NCBI GenBank assembly: GCA_964581365.1
Contig: CAZOOF010000007.1
Location: 1-52,425, forward strand
Reading direction: 5' to 3'
Source of the DNA: JAITWN01 sp964581365
Lineage (GTDB): Bacteria > Pseudomonadota > Gammaproteobacteria > SZUA-140
Length of the DNA: 52,425 nt
Within the stretch, counting starts at the first letter, position 1, and the number at the start of each line of letters is the position of its first letter. Both the position numbers and the translations under genes were made by a program. The notes under the pieces are model-generated. The model had not been told where the DNA came from. It did no database searches and saw only the letters and a program-made list of their open reading frames with translations. Below, piece after piece: positions 25,318 to 33,761 of the stretch.

Positions 25318-25349
25318 AACAAGGCGCTCGTCCTTCCTGATCGCAAAAA

Positions 25350-25377
25350 AAAAGGGAAGCCAACCGGCTTCCCTTTT
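25350..25377. terminator. Bidirectional intrinsic terminator between the cyclase gene and secF
   Basis: AAAAGGGAAGCC at 25350-25361 pairs perfectly with GGCTTCCCTTTT at 25366-25377 around the tetraloop AACC. A run of nine A on the left and T on the right allow termination from both strands. Confidence 0.9.
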
Positions 25378-25398
25378 GCTTTCAGCTTCTCCCGATGC

Positions 25399-26358
25399 TT
25401 ACAGCTGCGCCCCCGAAGGCGGCTGCTCCTTCACCACCGGCATCAGATCCTTCTTGCTCACGCCGAGCAACAGGGCGAGCGCGCTGCAGACGAACACCGA
25501 GGAATAGGTGCCGACGATGATGCCGAGGATGAGCACCAGCGAAAAATTGCGCAGAATCTCGCCTCCGAACACGTAGAGCGCAATCAGCGCCAGCAGCGTG
25601 GTACCGGAGGTGATCAAGGTGCGAGTCAGCGTCTGGTTGACCGAGAGATTGACGATCTCGACCACCTCACCCTTGCGCAGCTTGCGGAAGTTTTCGCGCA
25701 CGCGATCGTAGATGACGATGGTGTCGTTCAGCGAATAGCCGATGGTCGCGAGCAGGCCCGCCAGCACCGTGAGATCGAAGTCGAGCTGGAACACCGCCCA
25801 GACGCCGAGCAGGATGATGACGTCGTGCACCAGGCCGAGGACCGCGCCCGCGGCCAAGCGCTTCTCGAAGCGCAGGCTCACATAGAGCAGAATGCCCAGA
25901 AGCGATACGAGCACCGCCAGGCTGCCGTGCTCGGCCAGTTCCTTGCCCACCTGGGGCCCGACGAATTCGACGCGACGCAGCTCGATACCTTCACTCCCCG
26001 GGCTCGAGCGCAGCGCTTCCACCACCCGTTCGGCCAGCCTGGATGCATCGGCATCACCGCTCGGGGCCAGGCGGATGAGCACATCCCGCGGCGTGCCGAA
26101 ATACTGCGCCATCGCCTCCGGATACCCGGCCTGCTGCAGCGCACCGCGCACCCCCGCCAGTTCGATCGGCTGCGGATAGCTGACCTCGACCAGCGTGCCG
26201 CCGGTGAAATCCACACCGAAATTGAACCCGCGCATCGCAATAGCGATGATCGCGAAAACCAGGAGCACACCGGAAAGCGCATAGGCGAGCCGGCGCTTGC
26301 CCATGAAATCGATATTCGGCTGCCACGCTTTCAGCCGCACGTTGGACTCGGCACTCAT
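25399..26358 (-). CDS. secF: Protein translocase subunit SecF
   Basis: SecF pairs with SecD to pull preproteins through SecYEG using the proton motive force. The 319-residue protein has a first membrane helix after KRRLAYALSG, then a periplasmic P1 domain starting with the FNFGVDFTGGTLVEVSYP signature. Five further helices include the GYSLNDTIVIYDRVREN motif of the SecDF family. Its ATG overlaps the secD stop as ATGA. It is last in yajC-secD-secF and ends next to a strong terminator. Confidence 0.97.
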   Translation of the reverse strand: MSAESNVRLKAWQPNIDFMGKRRLAYALSGVLLVFAIIAIAMRGFNFGVDFTGGTLVEVSYPQPIELAGVRGALQQAGYPEAMAQYFGTPRDVLIRLAPSGDADASRLAERVVEALRSSPGSEGIELRRVEFVGPQVGKELAEHGSLAVLVSLLGILLYVSLRFEKRLAAGAVLGLVHDVIILLGVWAVFQLDFDLTVLAGLLATIGYSLNDTIVIYDRVRENFRKLRKGEVVEIVNLSVNQTLTRTLITSGTTLLALIALYVFGGEILRNFSLVLILGIIVGTYSSVFVCSALALLLGVSKKDLMPVVKEQPPSGAQL

Positions 26359-28211
26359 ATCGACAACCTCTGGACCCTGCGGCCGCCGTAAATCAGATTG
26401 ATCACCGACCGGGTGCCCACCACCGCCGTAAACATCGAGCTCAGAATGCCGATGCCCAGGGTGACGGCAAAGCCGCGGATCGGCCCCGAGCCGAAGCCAT
26501 ACAGCGCTGCGGCGACGATCAGCGTGGTGAGATTCGAGTCGAGAATCGTCGCCCAGGCCTTGTCATAACCGGCCACGATGCTGGCCTGCGGCGTACTGCC
26601 GTTGCGCAATTCCTCACGGATGCGCTCACAGATGAGCACGTTTGCGTCGACCGCCATACCCACGGTGAGCGCGATACCGGCGATGCCGGGCAGCGTCAGG
26701 GTCGCCTGCAGTATCGACAGCACCGCCACCAGCAGCACCAGATTGAGCGCCAGGGCGAGATTGGCGACCATGCCGAAGACCCGGTAGCGCCAGGTCATGT
26801 AGATCATGATCAGGATGAAACCGACGATCACGGCGCGCATGCCCTGATCGATATTGTCCTGGCCCAGGCTCGGACCGACGGTCCGTTCCTCCACGATCTC
26901 GATCGGAGCGGCCAGCGCGCCAGCGCGCAGCAGCAGCGCCAGATTGTGAGCCTCGGTGCTGCTGTCGAGCCCGGTGATCTGGAAGCGCTGACTGAACTGA
27001 TCGCGGATGGTGGCGACGTTGATCACCTCTTCGATCACCCGGGTGGTGCGCACCAGCTCGCCATCGACCATGCGGGTCTGCGGCTTGCGCTCGATGTAGA
27101 CCACGGCCATGGGGCGGCCGATGTTCTCCCGGGTCGTCTGCAGCATGCGGCGGGCGCCGGCGCTGTCGAGGGTGACGTACACCGCCGGAGAACCGGACTG
27201 CTGGTCGAAGCCGGAAGACGCATCGGTGATCTGATCGCCGGTCACGATGATGCGCCGATCGAGCAGCAGCGGCGATCCATCACGCTCGCGGTAGAGGCGC
27301 GATCCTGCGGGAACCCGGCCGGCAAGCGCGGCCTGCACATCACCCGATTGATCGACCATGCGGAACTCCAGCGTGGCCGTCGCACCGAGGATCTCCTTGG
27401 CACGAGTGGGATCCTGGACGCCGGGCAGTTGGACCACGATGTTGCGCAGTCCCTGACGCTGGATCACCGGCTCGGCGACGCCGAGTTCGTTGACACGGTT
27501 ACGCAGCGTGATCACGTTCTGTTCCACCGCAAAGCTGCGCGTCTCGCGCACCGCATCGGGGCTGAGGCGCGCGATCAGCAGCAGATTCTCGCCGCGCACC
27601 GTCTCCTCGAAGACGAGCTGGGTGAACTCGCGCTGGAACCGCCGCCGCGCCGCGTCGCGATCCTCGGTGCTGCGGAAAGCCAGCTCGATGTTACCACCCG
27701 TGGTCCGCGCCGCGCTCACGTAGCGGATTCGCTCGTCCCGCAGCATGGTGCGCATGTCGTTGACGAAGCGCTCCTCGGCCTGAGCGACAGCGGCATCCAG
27801 ATCGACTTCCATGAGGAAGTGCACTCCGCCGCGCAGGTCGAGACCGAGATACATGGGCAGCGCATTGATGGCGCGCATCCAGGCCGGCGCATCCGGCACA
27901 AGATTCAGAGCGACGATATAGTCATCGCCGAGTTCGGCAGAGAGCAGATCCTGGGCGCGCAGCTGCACATCTGTGCTGGCGAACTTCAGCACCAGGTTGC
28001 CATCCCCCTCCTCGCCGCGGGTCGCCGTAATACCGCCCAGCTCGAGCGTCCGCGTCACCCGCTCTTCCAGCGCGGCGTCAACCGGCGCGCCGCGCAGCGG
28101 CGAAATCTGCACCACAGGCGCTTCGCCGAAAAGATTCGGCGCAGCGTACAGCAGCCCGAGCAGCACCACGAGCAGGACGAGGAGATTCTTCCACAGCGGA
28201 TATCGGTTCAT
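26355..28211 (-). CDS. secD: Protein translocase subunit SecD
   Basis: SecD is the RND-family partner of SecF. The ATG at 28211 begins MNRYPLWKNLLVLLVV, the typical first helix, and gives 618 residues; the longer frame overlaps yajC and is rejected. The large periplasmic domain includes LGLDLRGGVHFLMEVD and ends before a six-helix membrane core. The core contains GIALTVGMAVDANVLICERIREE, where the aspartate lies on the proton path. It overlaps secF by 4 bases and starts 19 bases after yajC. Confidence 0.97.
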   Translation of the reverse strand: MNRYPLWKNLLVLLVVLLGLLYAAPNLFGEAPVVQISPLRGAPVDAALEERVTRTLELGGITATRGEEGDGNLVLKFASTDVQLRAQDLLSAELGDDYIVALNLVPDAPAWMRAINALPMYLGLDLRGGVHFLMEVDLDAAVAQAEERFVNDMRTMLRDERIRYVSAARTTGGNIELAFRSTEDRDAARRRFQREFTQLVFEETVRGENLLLIARLSPDAVRETRSFAVEQNVITLRNRVNELGVAEPVIQRQGLRNIVVQLPGVQDPTRAKEILGATATLEFRMVDQSGDVQAALAGRVPAGSRLYRERDGSPLLLDRRIIVTGDQITDASSGFDQQSGSPAVYVTLDSAGARRMLQTTRENIGRPMAVVYIERKPQTRMVDGELVRTTRVIEEVINVATIRDQFSQRFQITGLDSSTEAHNLALLLRAGALAAPIEIVEERTVGPSLGQDNIDQGMRAVIVGFILIMIYMTWRYRVFGMVANLALALNLVLLVAVLSILQATLTLPGIAGIALTVGMAVDANVLICERIREELRNGSTPQASIVAGYDKAWATILDSNLTTLIVAAALYGFGSGPIRGFAVTLGIGILSSMFTAVVGTRSVINLIYGGRRVQRLSI

Positions 28212-28230
28212 GAGGCGGGCGCCGGGCGGA

Positions 28231-28608
28231 TCAGGACTTGGTGTCCCCGTCGGCGTCGTCGGCATCCTTGTCCCTGGCGCCGCGATCCTTCTTGATCGTA
28301 CCCTTCGGCACCATCGATCCGATCGCCGAGCGCTGAACCCGGACCACTACGCCTTCGGCGAGCTCGAGCGACACGAAATTATCGTCGACCCGGGTTATCC
28401 GTCCCAGGAGGCCGCCGGAGGTGACCACTTCATCGCCGCGCGCGAGTGCGTCGACCATCTTCTTGTGCTCCTTGGCCCGCTTGATCTGGGGGCGAAGCAG
28501 CAGGAAATAGAAGATCACGAAGATCAGGATCAGCGGCAGCAGGCTGGCGAATCCGCCGGCTGCGGCGGCTCCGTCCTGAGCCCAAGCATCTTCGATGAAA
28601 AAGCCCAT
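28231..28608 (-). CDS. yajC: Sec translocon accessory protein YajC
   Basis: YajC is a small single-pass protein that binds SecDF. The 125-residue protein has a short N-terminus, one membrane helix at about residues 22-42 (LLPLILIFVIFYFLLLRPQ), the conserved QIKRAKEHKKM turn and the GDEVVTSGGLLGRI cytoplasmic domain. The C-terminal tail is unusually charged, with alternating Lys and Asp. It lies between tgt and secD as usual; the gap to tgt is 42 bases. Confidence 0.95.
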   Translation of the reverse strand: MGFFIEDAWAQDGAAAAGGFASLLPLILIFVIFYFLLLRPQIKRAKEHKKMVDALARGDEVVTSGGLLGRITRVDDNFVSLELAEGVVVRVQRSAIGSMVPKGTIKKDRGARDKDADDADGDTKS

Positions 28609-28650
28609 CGTTCACACTCCTGTCAGGCTGGGGGCGTTTAAAGCGGGGTA

Positions 28651-29766
28651 TTATGACACAAGGAATCTTTCCTGGTCCCGCTTTTCATGGAAACCTCTTA
28701 CGAACGCCGCCAGGTTGCCGGCCTCGATCGCGGACCGCAGCCCGCTCATCAGCTGCTGGTAGTAATGGAGGTTGTGCAGGGTATTGAGCCTGGCGCCCAG
28801 CATCTCGTTGCAGACAGCGAGATGGCGCAGATAGGCGCGGCTGAAATGCCGGCAGGTGTAGCACGCACAGTTCTCATCGAGCGGCCGGGGATCATCACGG
28901 TAGCGGCTGTTGCGTATGCGTATTACGCCGGACTCGACGAACAGATGGCCGTTACGGGCATTGCGGGTCGGCATCACGCAGTCGAACATGTCGATACCCC
29001 GTTCTACCGCCTCGACGATATCCTCGGGCTTGCCCACCCCCATCAGATAGTGCGGCGCCTCGGCCGGCATGCGCGGCTGAAGATGTTCGAGCACTCGCAA
29101 TCGCTCCTCCCGCGGCTCCCCGACCGACAGACCGCCGATGGCGTAGCCATCGAAACCGATGTCGAGCAGTCCCGCCAGAGATTCCTCGCGCAGCGGCTCG
29201 TACATGCCGCCCTGCACGATGCCGAAGAGCGCCGCCGGATGATCACCGAACGCATTCCGGCTGCGCGCGGCCCAGCGCAGCGACAGCTCCATCGACGTCC
29301 GCGCCTGCTCCTCGGTGGCGGGCCAGGGGGTGCATTCGTCGAAGATCATGACGATGTCGCTGCCGAGAGCCTTCTGCACCGCCATGGACTCCTCGGGACC
29401 GAGGAATACCGCCGAGCCGTCCACCGGCGAGCGGAAGCGAACGCCTTCTTCCGTGAGCTTACGCATCGCGCCGAGACTGAAAACCTGGAACCCTCCCGAA
29501 TCGGTGAGAATCGGTCGTTCCCAGCCCATGAAGCGATGCAGTCCGCCAATCTTCTCCATGATCTCGACGCCGGGACGGAGCATCAGATGAAAGGTATTGG
29601 AGAGCACGATCTCGGCTCCCGTCTGCCGCAGCGCGTCGGGATCGACGCCCTTCACCGCCCCATAGGTGCCAACCGGCATGAATGCCGGGGTCTCTATGGT
29701 GCCGCGCGGCAGCTCGATGCGACCGCGACGGGCAGCGCCGTCGACCTTGAGAACCGTGAACTTCAT
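28651..29766 (-). CDS. tgt: Queuine tRNA-ribosyltransferase (tRNA-guanine transglycosylase)
   Basis: Tgt exchanges guanine 34 for preQ1 in tRNAs with GUN anticodons. The ATG at 29766 (MKFTVLKVDG) follows GGTGGAG and overlaps the queA stop as ATGA, giving 371 residues. Asp89 in LTDSGGFQVFS and Asp262 in GIDMFDCVMPTRNARNG are the catalytic aspartates. Zinc ligands include Cys300, Cys302 and Cys305 in NCACYTC and a histidine about 25 residues later. QueA acts on its product, and QueD and FolE2 in this window make precursors of its substrate. Confidence 0.97.
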   Translation of the reverse strand: MKFTVLKVDGAARRGRIELPRGTIETPAFMPVGTYGAVKGVDPDALRQTGAEIVLSNTFHLMLRPGVEIMEKIGGLHRFMGWERPILTDSGGFQVFSLGAMRKLTEEGVRFRSPVDGSAVFLGPEESMAVQKALGSDIVMIFDECTPWPATEEQARTSMELSLRWAARSRNAFGDHPAALFGIVQGGMYEPLREESLAGLLDIGFDGYAIGGLSVGEPREERLRVLEHLQPRMPAEAPHYLMGVGKPEDIVEAVERGIDMFDCVMPTRNARNGHLFVESGVIRIRNSRYRDDPRPLDENCACYTCRHFSRAYLRHLAVCNEMLGARLNTLHNLHYYQQLMSGLRSAIEAGNLAAFVRGFHEKRDQERFLVS

Positions 29767-30833
29767 GGCTCCACCAGCATGGCGTCGCCATAGCTGTAGA
29801 AGCGGTATTTCTCCCCGATCGCATGGCGATAGGCATCGAGCACCCGCCCGGTACCACCGAAGGCGCACACCAGCATGAGCAGGGTGGAACAGGGCATGTG
29901 AAAGTTTGTAAGCATCATGTCGATAACTCGAAAATGGTATCCCGGCGTTATGAACAGCGAGGTCTCACCCCGGAATGGCTCGAGAACACCGCCAGCGGCG
30001 GCGGCCTCGAGTGCGCGCACTACGGTAGTGCCGACGGCGATCACACGACTACCGCGCGCCTTGGCGGCCGCGACCGCAGCGCAGGTCGACGCCGGCACCT
30101 CCAGCCACTCCGCATGCATGCGGTGACGACCAAGATCCTCTTCGCGCACCGGCTGGAACGTTCCCGCACCAACATGGAGCGTCACCGCCGCGCGCTCGAC
30201 GCTGGCGCGGTCGAGGGCTTCGAGCATGGCATTATCGAAGTGCAGACCGGCGGTCGGCGCGGCTACCGCGCCATCGCGGGCTGCAAACACCGTCTGGTAT
30301 CGTTCCTGGTCGACTGCGCCATCCGGGCGCGTGATATAGGGCGGCAAGGGCACATGACCGCACAGCGCCAGCAGCTCGGGCACGGGTCGCGGATCGAGGA
30401 AGCGCAGCCGGAAAAACTCCCCTTCGCGCCCCAGCACTTCGGCATGGATCCCGCCTTCGAGATGCAGTACCGTCGCCTGCCGCGGTGCCTTCGAGGCCCG
30501 GACCTGCGCCAGCACGTCCTGAGCACCGAGCAGGCGCTCGACGAAGACCTCGACTTTGCCACCGCTTTCCTTGACGCCGCGGATGCGCGCCGGAATGACC
30601 CGTGTGTCGTTGAATACCAGCAGGTCGCCGGGCCGCAACAGGTCCGGAAACCCGCGCACCCAGGCATCGACGACGCCGCTGGAAGTGAGATGGAGCATGC
30701 GGGCCCCACTGCGCTCGACCAGCGGATGTTGCGCAATGAGTTCGGGCGGAAGCTCATAGTCGAAATCGGAGCGCCGCAGCGGCCGGACATCCGCTGCCGC
30801 CGCCTCCGGCGAGCCGGGAACGATTCTTGTCAT
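29763..30833 (-). CDS. queA: S-adenosylmethionine:tRNA ribosyltransferase-isomerase
   Basis: QueA transfers and isomerises the ribosyl part of SAM onto preQ1-tRNA to form epoxyqueuosine. The protein has 356 residues. Signature segments are DFDYELPPELIAQHP near residue 23, FNDTRVIPAR near 74, AAPTAGLHF near 190, and TNFHMPCSTLLMLV near 309. The start at 30833 adds about 20 residues to the usual N-terminus; no better internal ATG is visible. Its start codon overlaps the -35 element of the divergent tRNA-Leu promoter. It forms an overlapping pair with tgt. Confidence 0.95.
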   Translation of the reverse strand: MTRIVPGSPEAAAADVRPLRRSDFDYELPPELIAQHPLVERSGARMLHLTSSGVVDAWVRGFPDLLRPGDLLVFNDTRVIPARIRGVKESGGKVEVFVERLLGAQDVLAQVRASKAPRQATVLHLEGGIHAEVLGREGEFFRLRFLDPRPVPELLALCGHVPLPPYITRPDGAVDQERYQTVFAARDGAVAAPTAGLHFDNAMLEALDRASVERAAVTLHVGAGTFQPVREEDLGRHRMHAEWLEVPASTCAAVAAAKARGSRVIAVGTTVVRALEAAAAGGVLEPFRGETSLFITPGYHFRVIDMMLTNFHMPCSTLLMLVCAFGGTGRVLDAYRHAIGEKYRFYSYGDAMLVEP

Positions 30834-30856
30834 GGCCGAGCGGGGACTTGTATACT
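30827..30856 (+). promoter_or_regulatory. Promoter of the tRNA-Leu gene
   Basis: TTGTCA at 30827-30832 and TATACT at 30851-30856 are 18 bases apart, 14 bases before the tRNA. The -35 box overlaps the queA start codon on the other strand. A GC-rich discriminator follows, as in stringently controlled promoters. The palindrome GTATAC at the -10 also reads TATACA on the minus strand and might serve queA. Confidence 0.7.
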
Positions 30857-30869
30857 CAGACGCGGTGAC

Positions 30870-30956
30870 GCCGGGGTGGCGGAACTGGTAGACGCGCCGG
30901 ACTCAAAATCCGGTGGTTTTGCGACCGTGAGAGTTCGATTCTCTCTCCCGGCACCA
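30870..30956 (+). tRNA. tRNA-Leu (anticodon CAA)
   Basis: The 87-base gene folds as a class II tRNA with a long variable arm. The acceptor stem GCCGGGG pairs with TCCCGGC, with one G-U pair. The anticodon stem CCGGA/TCCGG encloses the loop CTCAAAA, with anticodon CAA at 30904-30906, which reads UUG. The T-loop contains TTCGATT, and the CCA end is encoded at 30954-30956. It is the only tRNA gene I find in the window. Confidence 0.97.
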
Positions 30957-30973
30957 CCGTTACCCGGATGCCA

Positions 30974-30996
30974 CGTGCGGACACGAATGCCGCACG
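30974..30996 (+). terminator. Hairpin after tRNA-Leu
   Basis: CGTGCGG at 30974-30980 pairs with CCGCACG at 30990-30996 over a 9-base loop. There is no T-tract, so it may help tRNA 3' processing or act as a weak terminator. The remaining gap to glgP shows a CATAAT at 31132-31137 as the only promoter-like element. Confidence 0.3.
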
Positions 30997-31157
30997 GCTC
31001 CGCTCTCACTGCGGCAGTCGATCCGAAGGGATTTACTGACAGCTCTGATCTTCTTGATCTCACGATTCGATCCGGCGAACGATTTCCTGAGACGGGTTCG
31101 CGAAGATTCTCCGACACGCGCACATGCTGCGCATAATCAAAGCAGGTCCCATCCGAC

Positions 31158-33719
31158 ATGACTGGAACAAGATTCTTGCTTGAAGTCCGCCCCGTGGTAC
31201 CGGAGCGTCTGCACCGGCTGGTGGAACTATCCAACGACCTATTATATAGCTGGGACAGTCAGGTCCGCAGTCTTTTCGTACGCCTCGATCCGGAATTGTG
31301 GAACGACTGCGGGCACAACCCCACGGTATTTCTGCGCCGTGTCGCCCAGCGACGCCTCGATGCGGCGGCGGCGGACAACGTCTACCTGCAGGACTATGAC
31401 CGCATCCTGGCGGCATACGATTCCTATCTGGAGCACCGCAATCTCAATCAGGACTGGAGTCGCATCATCGATGCCGACAGCGACCTGATCGCCTACTTCT
31501 GCGCCGAATTCGGCCTTCATGAAAGCTTTCCCATCTATTCCGGCGGTCTCGGCATTCTGGCGGGCGACCATTGTAAGGCGGCGAGCGACCTCGGCATACC
31601 GTTCGTCGCCGTCGGCCTGCTGTACCGGGAAGGCTACTTCCACCAGACCATCGACGGCGACGGCAATCAGGTGGCGCATTACTTTCAGACCGGCCCCGAC
31701 GATCTGCCGATTCAGCCGGCATGTGATGCGGACGGCCGCGAGATCGTCGTACACGTGGACATGCCGGGAAGGCGCGTCCAGCTGAAAGTCTGGAAGGCGA
31801 AAGCTGGGCATATCGACCTTTACCTCCTCGACAGCGATCTGCCGGACAATGTCGAAGCGGACCGGCGCATCACCTACCAGCTCTATGGCGGCGATCGCAC
31901 TACGCGCATTCAGCAGGAGATCGTGCTCGGAATCGGCGGCGTGCGGGCGCTGCGCGCCGCAGGACTGCAGCCAACGGTATGGCACATCAACGAAGGCCAC
32001 GCCGCCTTCCTCATCCTCGAACGCGTCCGCGAGCATATCGAGGCCGGTCTGGATTTCGATACCGCCCTGGAAGTGACGGCCGCCGGAACGGTATTCACCA
32101 CGCATACCCCGGTACCGGCAGGCCACGATCTCTTCACCCACGAGCTGATTCTCTCGTACTTCGAGGAGCACCTCGGCAAGCTGCGCATCGACCGGGAGCG
32201 TTTCCTGGCGCTCGGCGCCTTCCCCGGCAGCGCCTTCGACTTCAACATGACGTCCCTGGCCCTGCGCGGATCCCGTTTCCATAACGGCGTCAGCCGCATC
32301 CATGGCGGCGTGGCCTCGCAGATGGAAAGCTATATCTGGCCGCAGATCCCGCCGCACGAAAATCCGATCGACTATGTCACCAACGGCGTCCATGTGCCGA
32401 CCTTCCTCGCCCAGGAGTGGACCCACGGGTTCGATCTGCACTTCGGCGGCGGCTGGCGCAATGAGCTCCTGAACGAGGAATTCTGGGAGCAGATCGACGA
32501 CATCGCCGACCATACCTTCTGGAGCATCCGCCAATCGCTGAAAGCGCGGATGTTCCGCGACATCTACCAGCGGATCTGCAGGCAGATGCGGCGCAATGGC
32601 GCAAGCCCGACGCAGATCGAACGCGCCACGCGCTTCCTGGTGTCACCGGAACGCGATGTACTGACAGTGGGCTTTGCCCGCCGCTTCGCGACCTACAAGC
32701 GCGCCACCCTGCTGTTTTCCGATCCGGAGCGCCTCGCGCGCCTGATCAACGATCAGGATCGTCCGATCCTGTTCATTTTCGCGGGCAAGGCGCATCCCCT
32801 CGACCTGCCGGGTCAGGAGCTGCTCAAGGTGATCCACGAGTACTCCCACCGCCCCGAGTTCGAGGGCAAGATCCTGATGGTGGAAGGCTATGATCTGGCG
32901 CTGGGTCGCAAACTGGTAACTGGCGTCGACGTCTGGCTCAACAACCCCGCCTATCCGATGGAGGCAAGCGGCACCTCGGGCGAGAAGGCCGGCATCAACG
33001 GCGTCATCAATCTCAGCGTGCTCGATGGCTGGTGGGGTGAAGGCTACAACGGTGAGAACGGCTGGGCGATCACGCCGCATGGCGCCAGGTTCGACGAAAC
33101 CTTCCGCAATCGGGAGGAAGCGAACGAACTGCTGGATCTGCTCGAATCGAAGGTCATTCCGCTGTACTACAAGCGCAACAGCCGCGGCTATTCCCATGAC
33201 TGGGTGCAGAAGGCGAAGAACTCGATGAAGTCGCTCATGCCGCGCTTCAACTCGCAGCGCATGGTGATGGACTATCTCGAGAAGTTCTACAGCAGCGCCA
33301 AACGCCAGCATGCCGCGCTGGCAAGCGAAGGCTATGCCCCGGCCCGGCAGCTGGCCGAGTGGAAGCGGCGAGTGCTAGCCGCCTGGCCCGGCGTATCCAT
33401 CCGCAGACTGGATCCCGCGCCCACGGTGCTGCGCTTCGGCGAACGGGTGCAGATCGAGGTGGCTGTGGGACTCAACGGTCTTTCGCCCGAGGACGTATTC
33501 GTCGAGTGCCTGGTGGGAGCGGAACTGCCGATCAACGAGCAGGTCGAACGCAGCATCTATCGCTTCGAACCCGGCGCGCGGACCGACAGCGGGGAAACGA
33601 TTTTCACGCTGGAAGTGCAGCCTCCGCTTTCAGGCCTGCAGGAATACCGCATCCGCCTCTACCCGCATCACCGGCTGCTGAGCCGGCGCTTCGAGCTCGG
33701 CTGCATGCTCTGGCTGTAA
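31158..33719 (+). CDS. glgP: Alpha-glucan (glycogen) phosphorylase, DUF3417-containing type
   Basis: GlgP releases glucose 1-phosphate from alpha-1,4-glucan ends. The 853-residue protein belongs to the phosphorylase group with an extra N-terminal domain (DUF3417, residues 1-105), found in thermophiles, cyanobacteria and many proteobacteria. The catalytic part contains AEFGLHESFPIYSGGLG near 116, HINEGHAAF at 276, TTHTPVPAGHD at 314 and RRFATYKRA at 508. The PLP lysine is Lys610 in SGTSGEKAGINGV, where the animal-type enzymes have TGNMK. A C-terminal beta-rich extension follows from about residue 735. It converges on malQ and is the degradative arm of the glycogen locus. Confidence 0.93.
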   Translation: MTGTRFLLEVRPVVPERLHRLVELSNDLLYSWDSQVRSLFVRLDPELWNDCGHNPTVFLRRVAQRRLDAAAADNVYLQDYDRILAAYDSYLEHRNLNQDWSRIIDADSDLIAYFCAEFGLHESFPIYSGGLGILAGDHCKAASDLGIPFVAVGLLYREGYFHQTIDGDGNQVAHYFQTGPDDLPIQPACDADGREIVVHVDMPGRRVQLKVWKAKAGHIDLYLLDSDLPDNVEADRRITYQLYGGDRTTRIQQEIVLGIGGVRALRAAGLQPTVWHINEGHAAFLILERVREHIEAGLDFDTALEVTAAGTVFTTHTPVPAGHDLFTHELILSYFEEHLGKLRIDRERFLALGAFPGSAFDFNMTSLALRGSRFHNGVSRIHGGVASQMESYIWPQIPPHENPIDYVTNGVHVPTFLAQEWTHGFDLHFGGGWRNELLNEEFWEQIDDIADHTFWSIRQSLKARMFRDIYQRICRQMRRNGASPTQIERATRFLVSPERDVLTVGFARRFATYKRATLLFSDPERLARLINDQDRPILFIFAGKAHPLDLPGQELLKVIHEYSHRPEFEGKILMVEGYDLALGRKLVTGVDVWLNNPAYPMEASGTSGEKAGINGVINLSVLDGWWGEGYNGENGWAITPHGARFDETFRNREEANELLDLLESKVIPLYYKRNSRGYSHDWVQKAKNSMKSLMPRFNSQRMVMDYLEKFYSSAKRQHAALASEGYAPARQLAEWKRRVLAAWPGVSIRRLDPAPTVLRFGERVQIEVAVGLNGLSPEDVFVECLVGAELPINEQVERSIYRFEPGARTDSGETIFTLEVQPPLSGLQEYRIRLYPHHRLLSRRFELGCMLWL

Positions 33720-33727
33720 ACGATCGA

Positions 33728-33761
33728 GCTGACGGATGGACCTCGCGGTCCGTCCGTCAGC
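33728..33761. terminator. Hairpin between glgP and malQ
   Basis: GCTGACGGA at 33728-33736 pairs with TCCGTCAGC at 33753-33761, and the inner GGACC/GGTCC closes a TCGC tetraloop, with one T-G pair between. The stem is symmetrical and can serve both convergent genes; the malQ stop codon lies in the right arm. There is no T-tract. Confidence 0.55.

Noticed and set aside
26946..28295. A 449-codon plus-strand open frame opposite secD
   Set aside because: It lies antisense to the clear secD gene, with no domain or ribosome-binding site.
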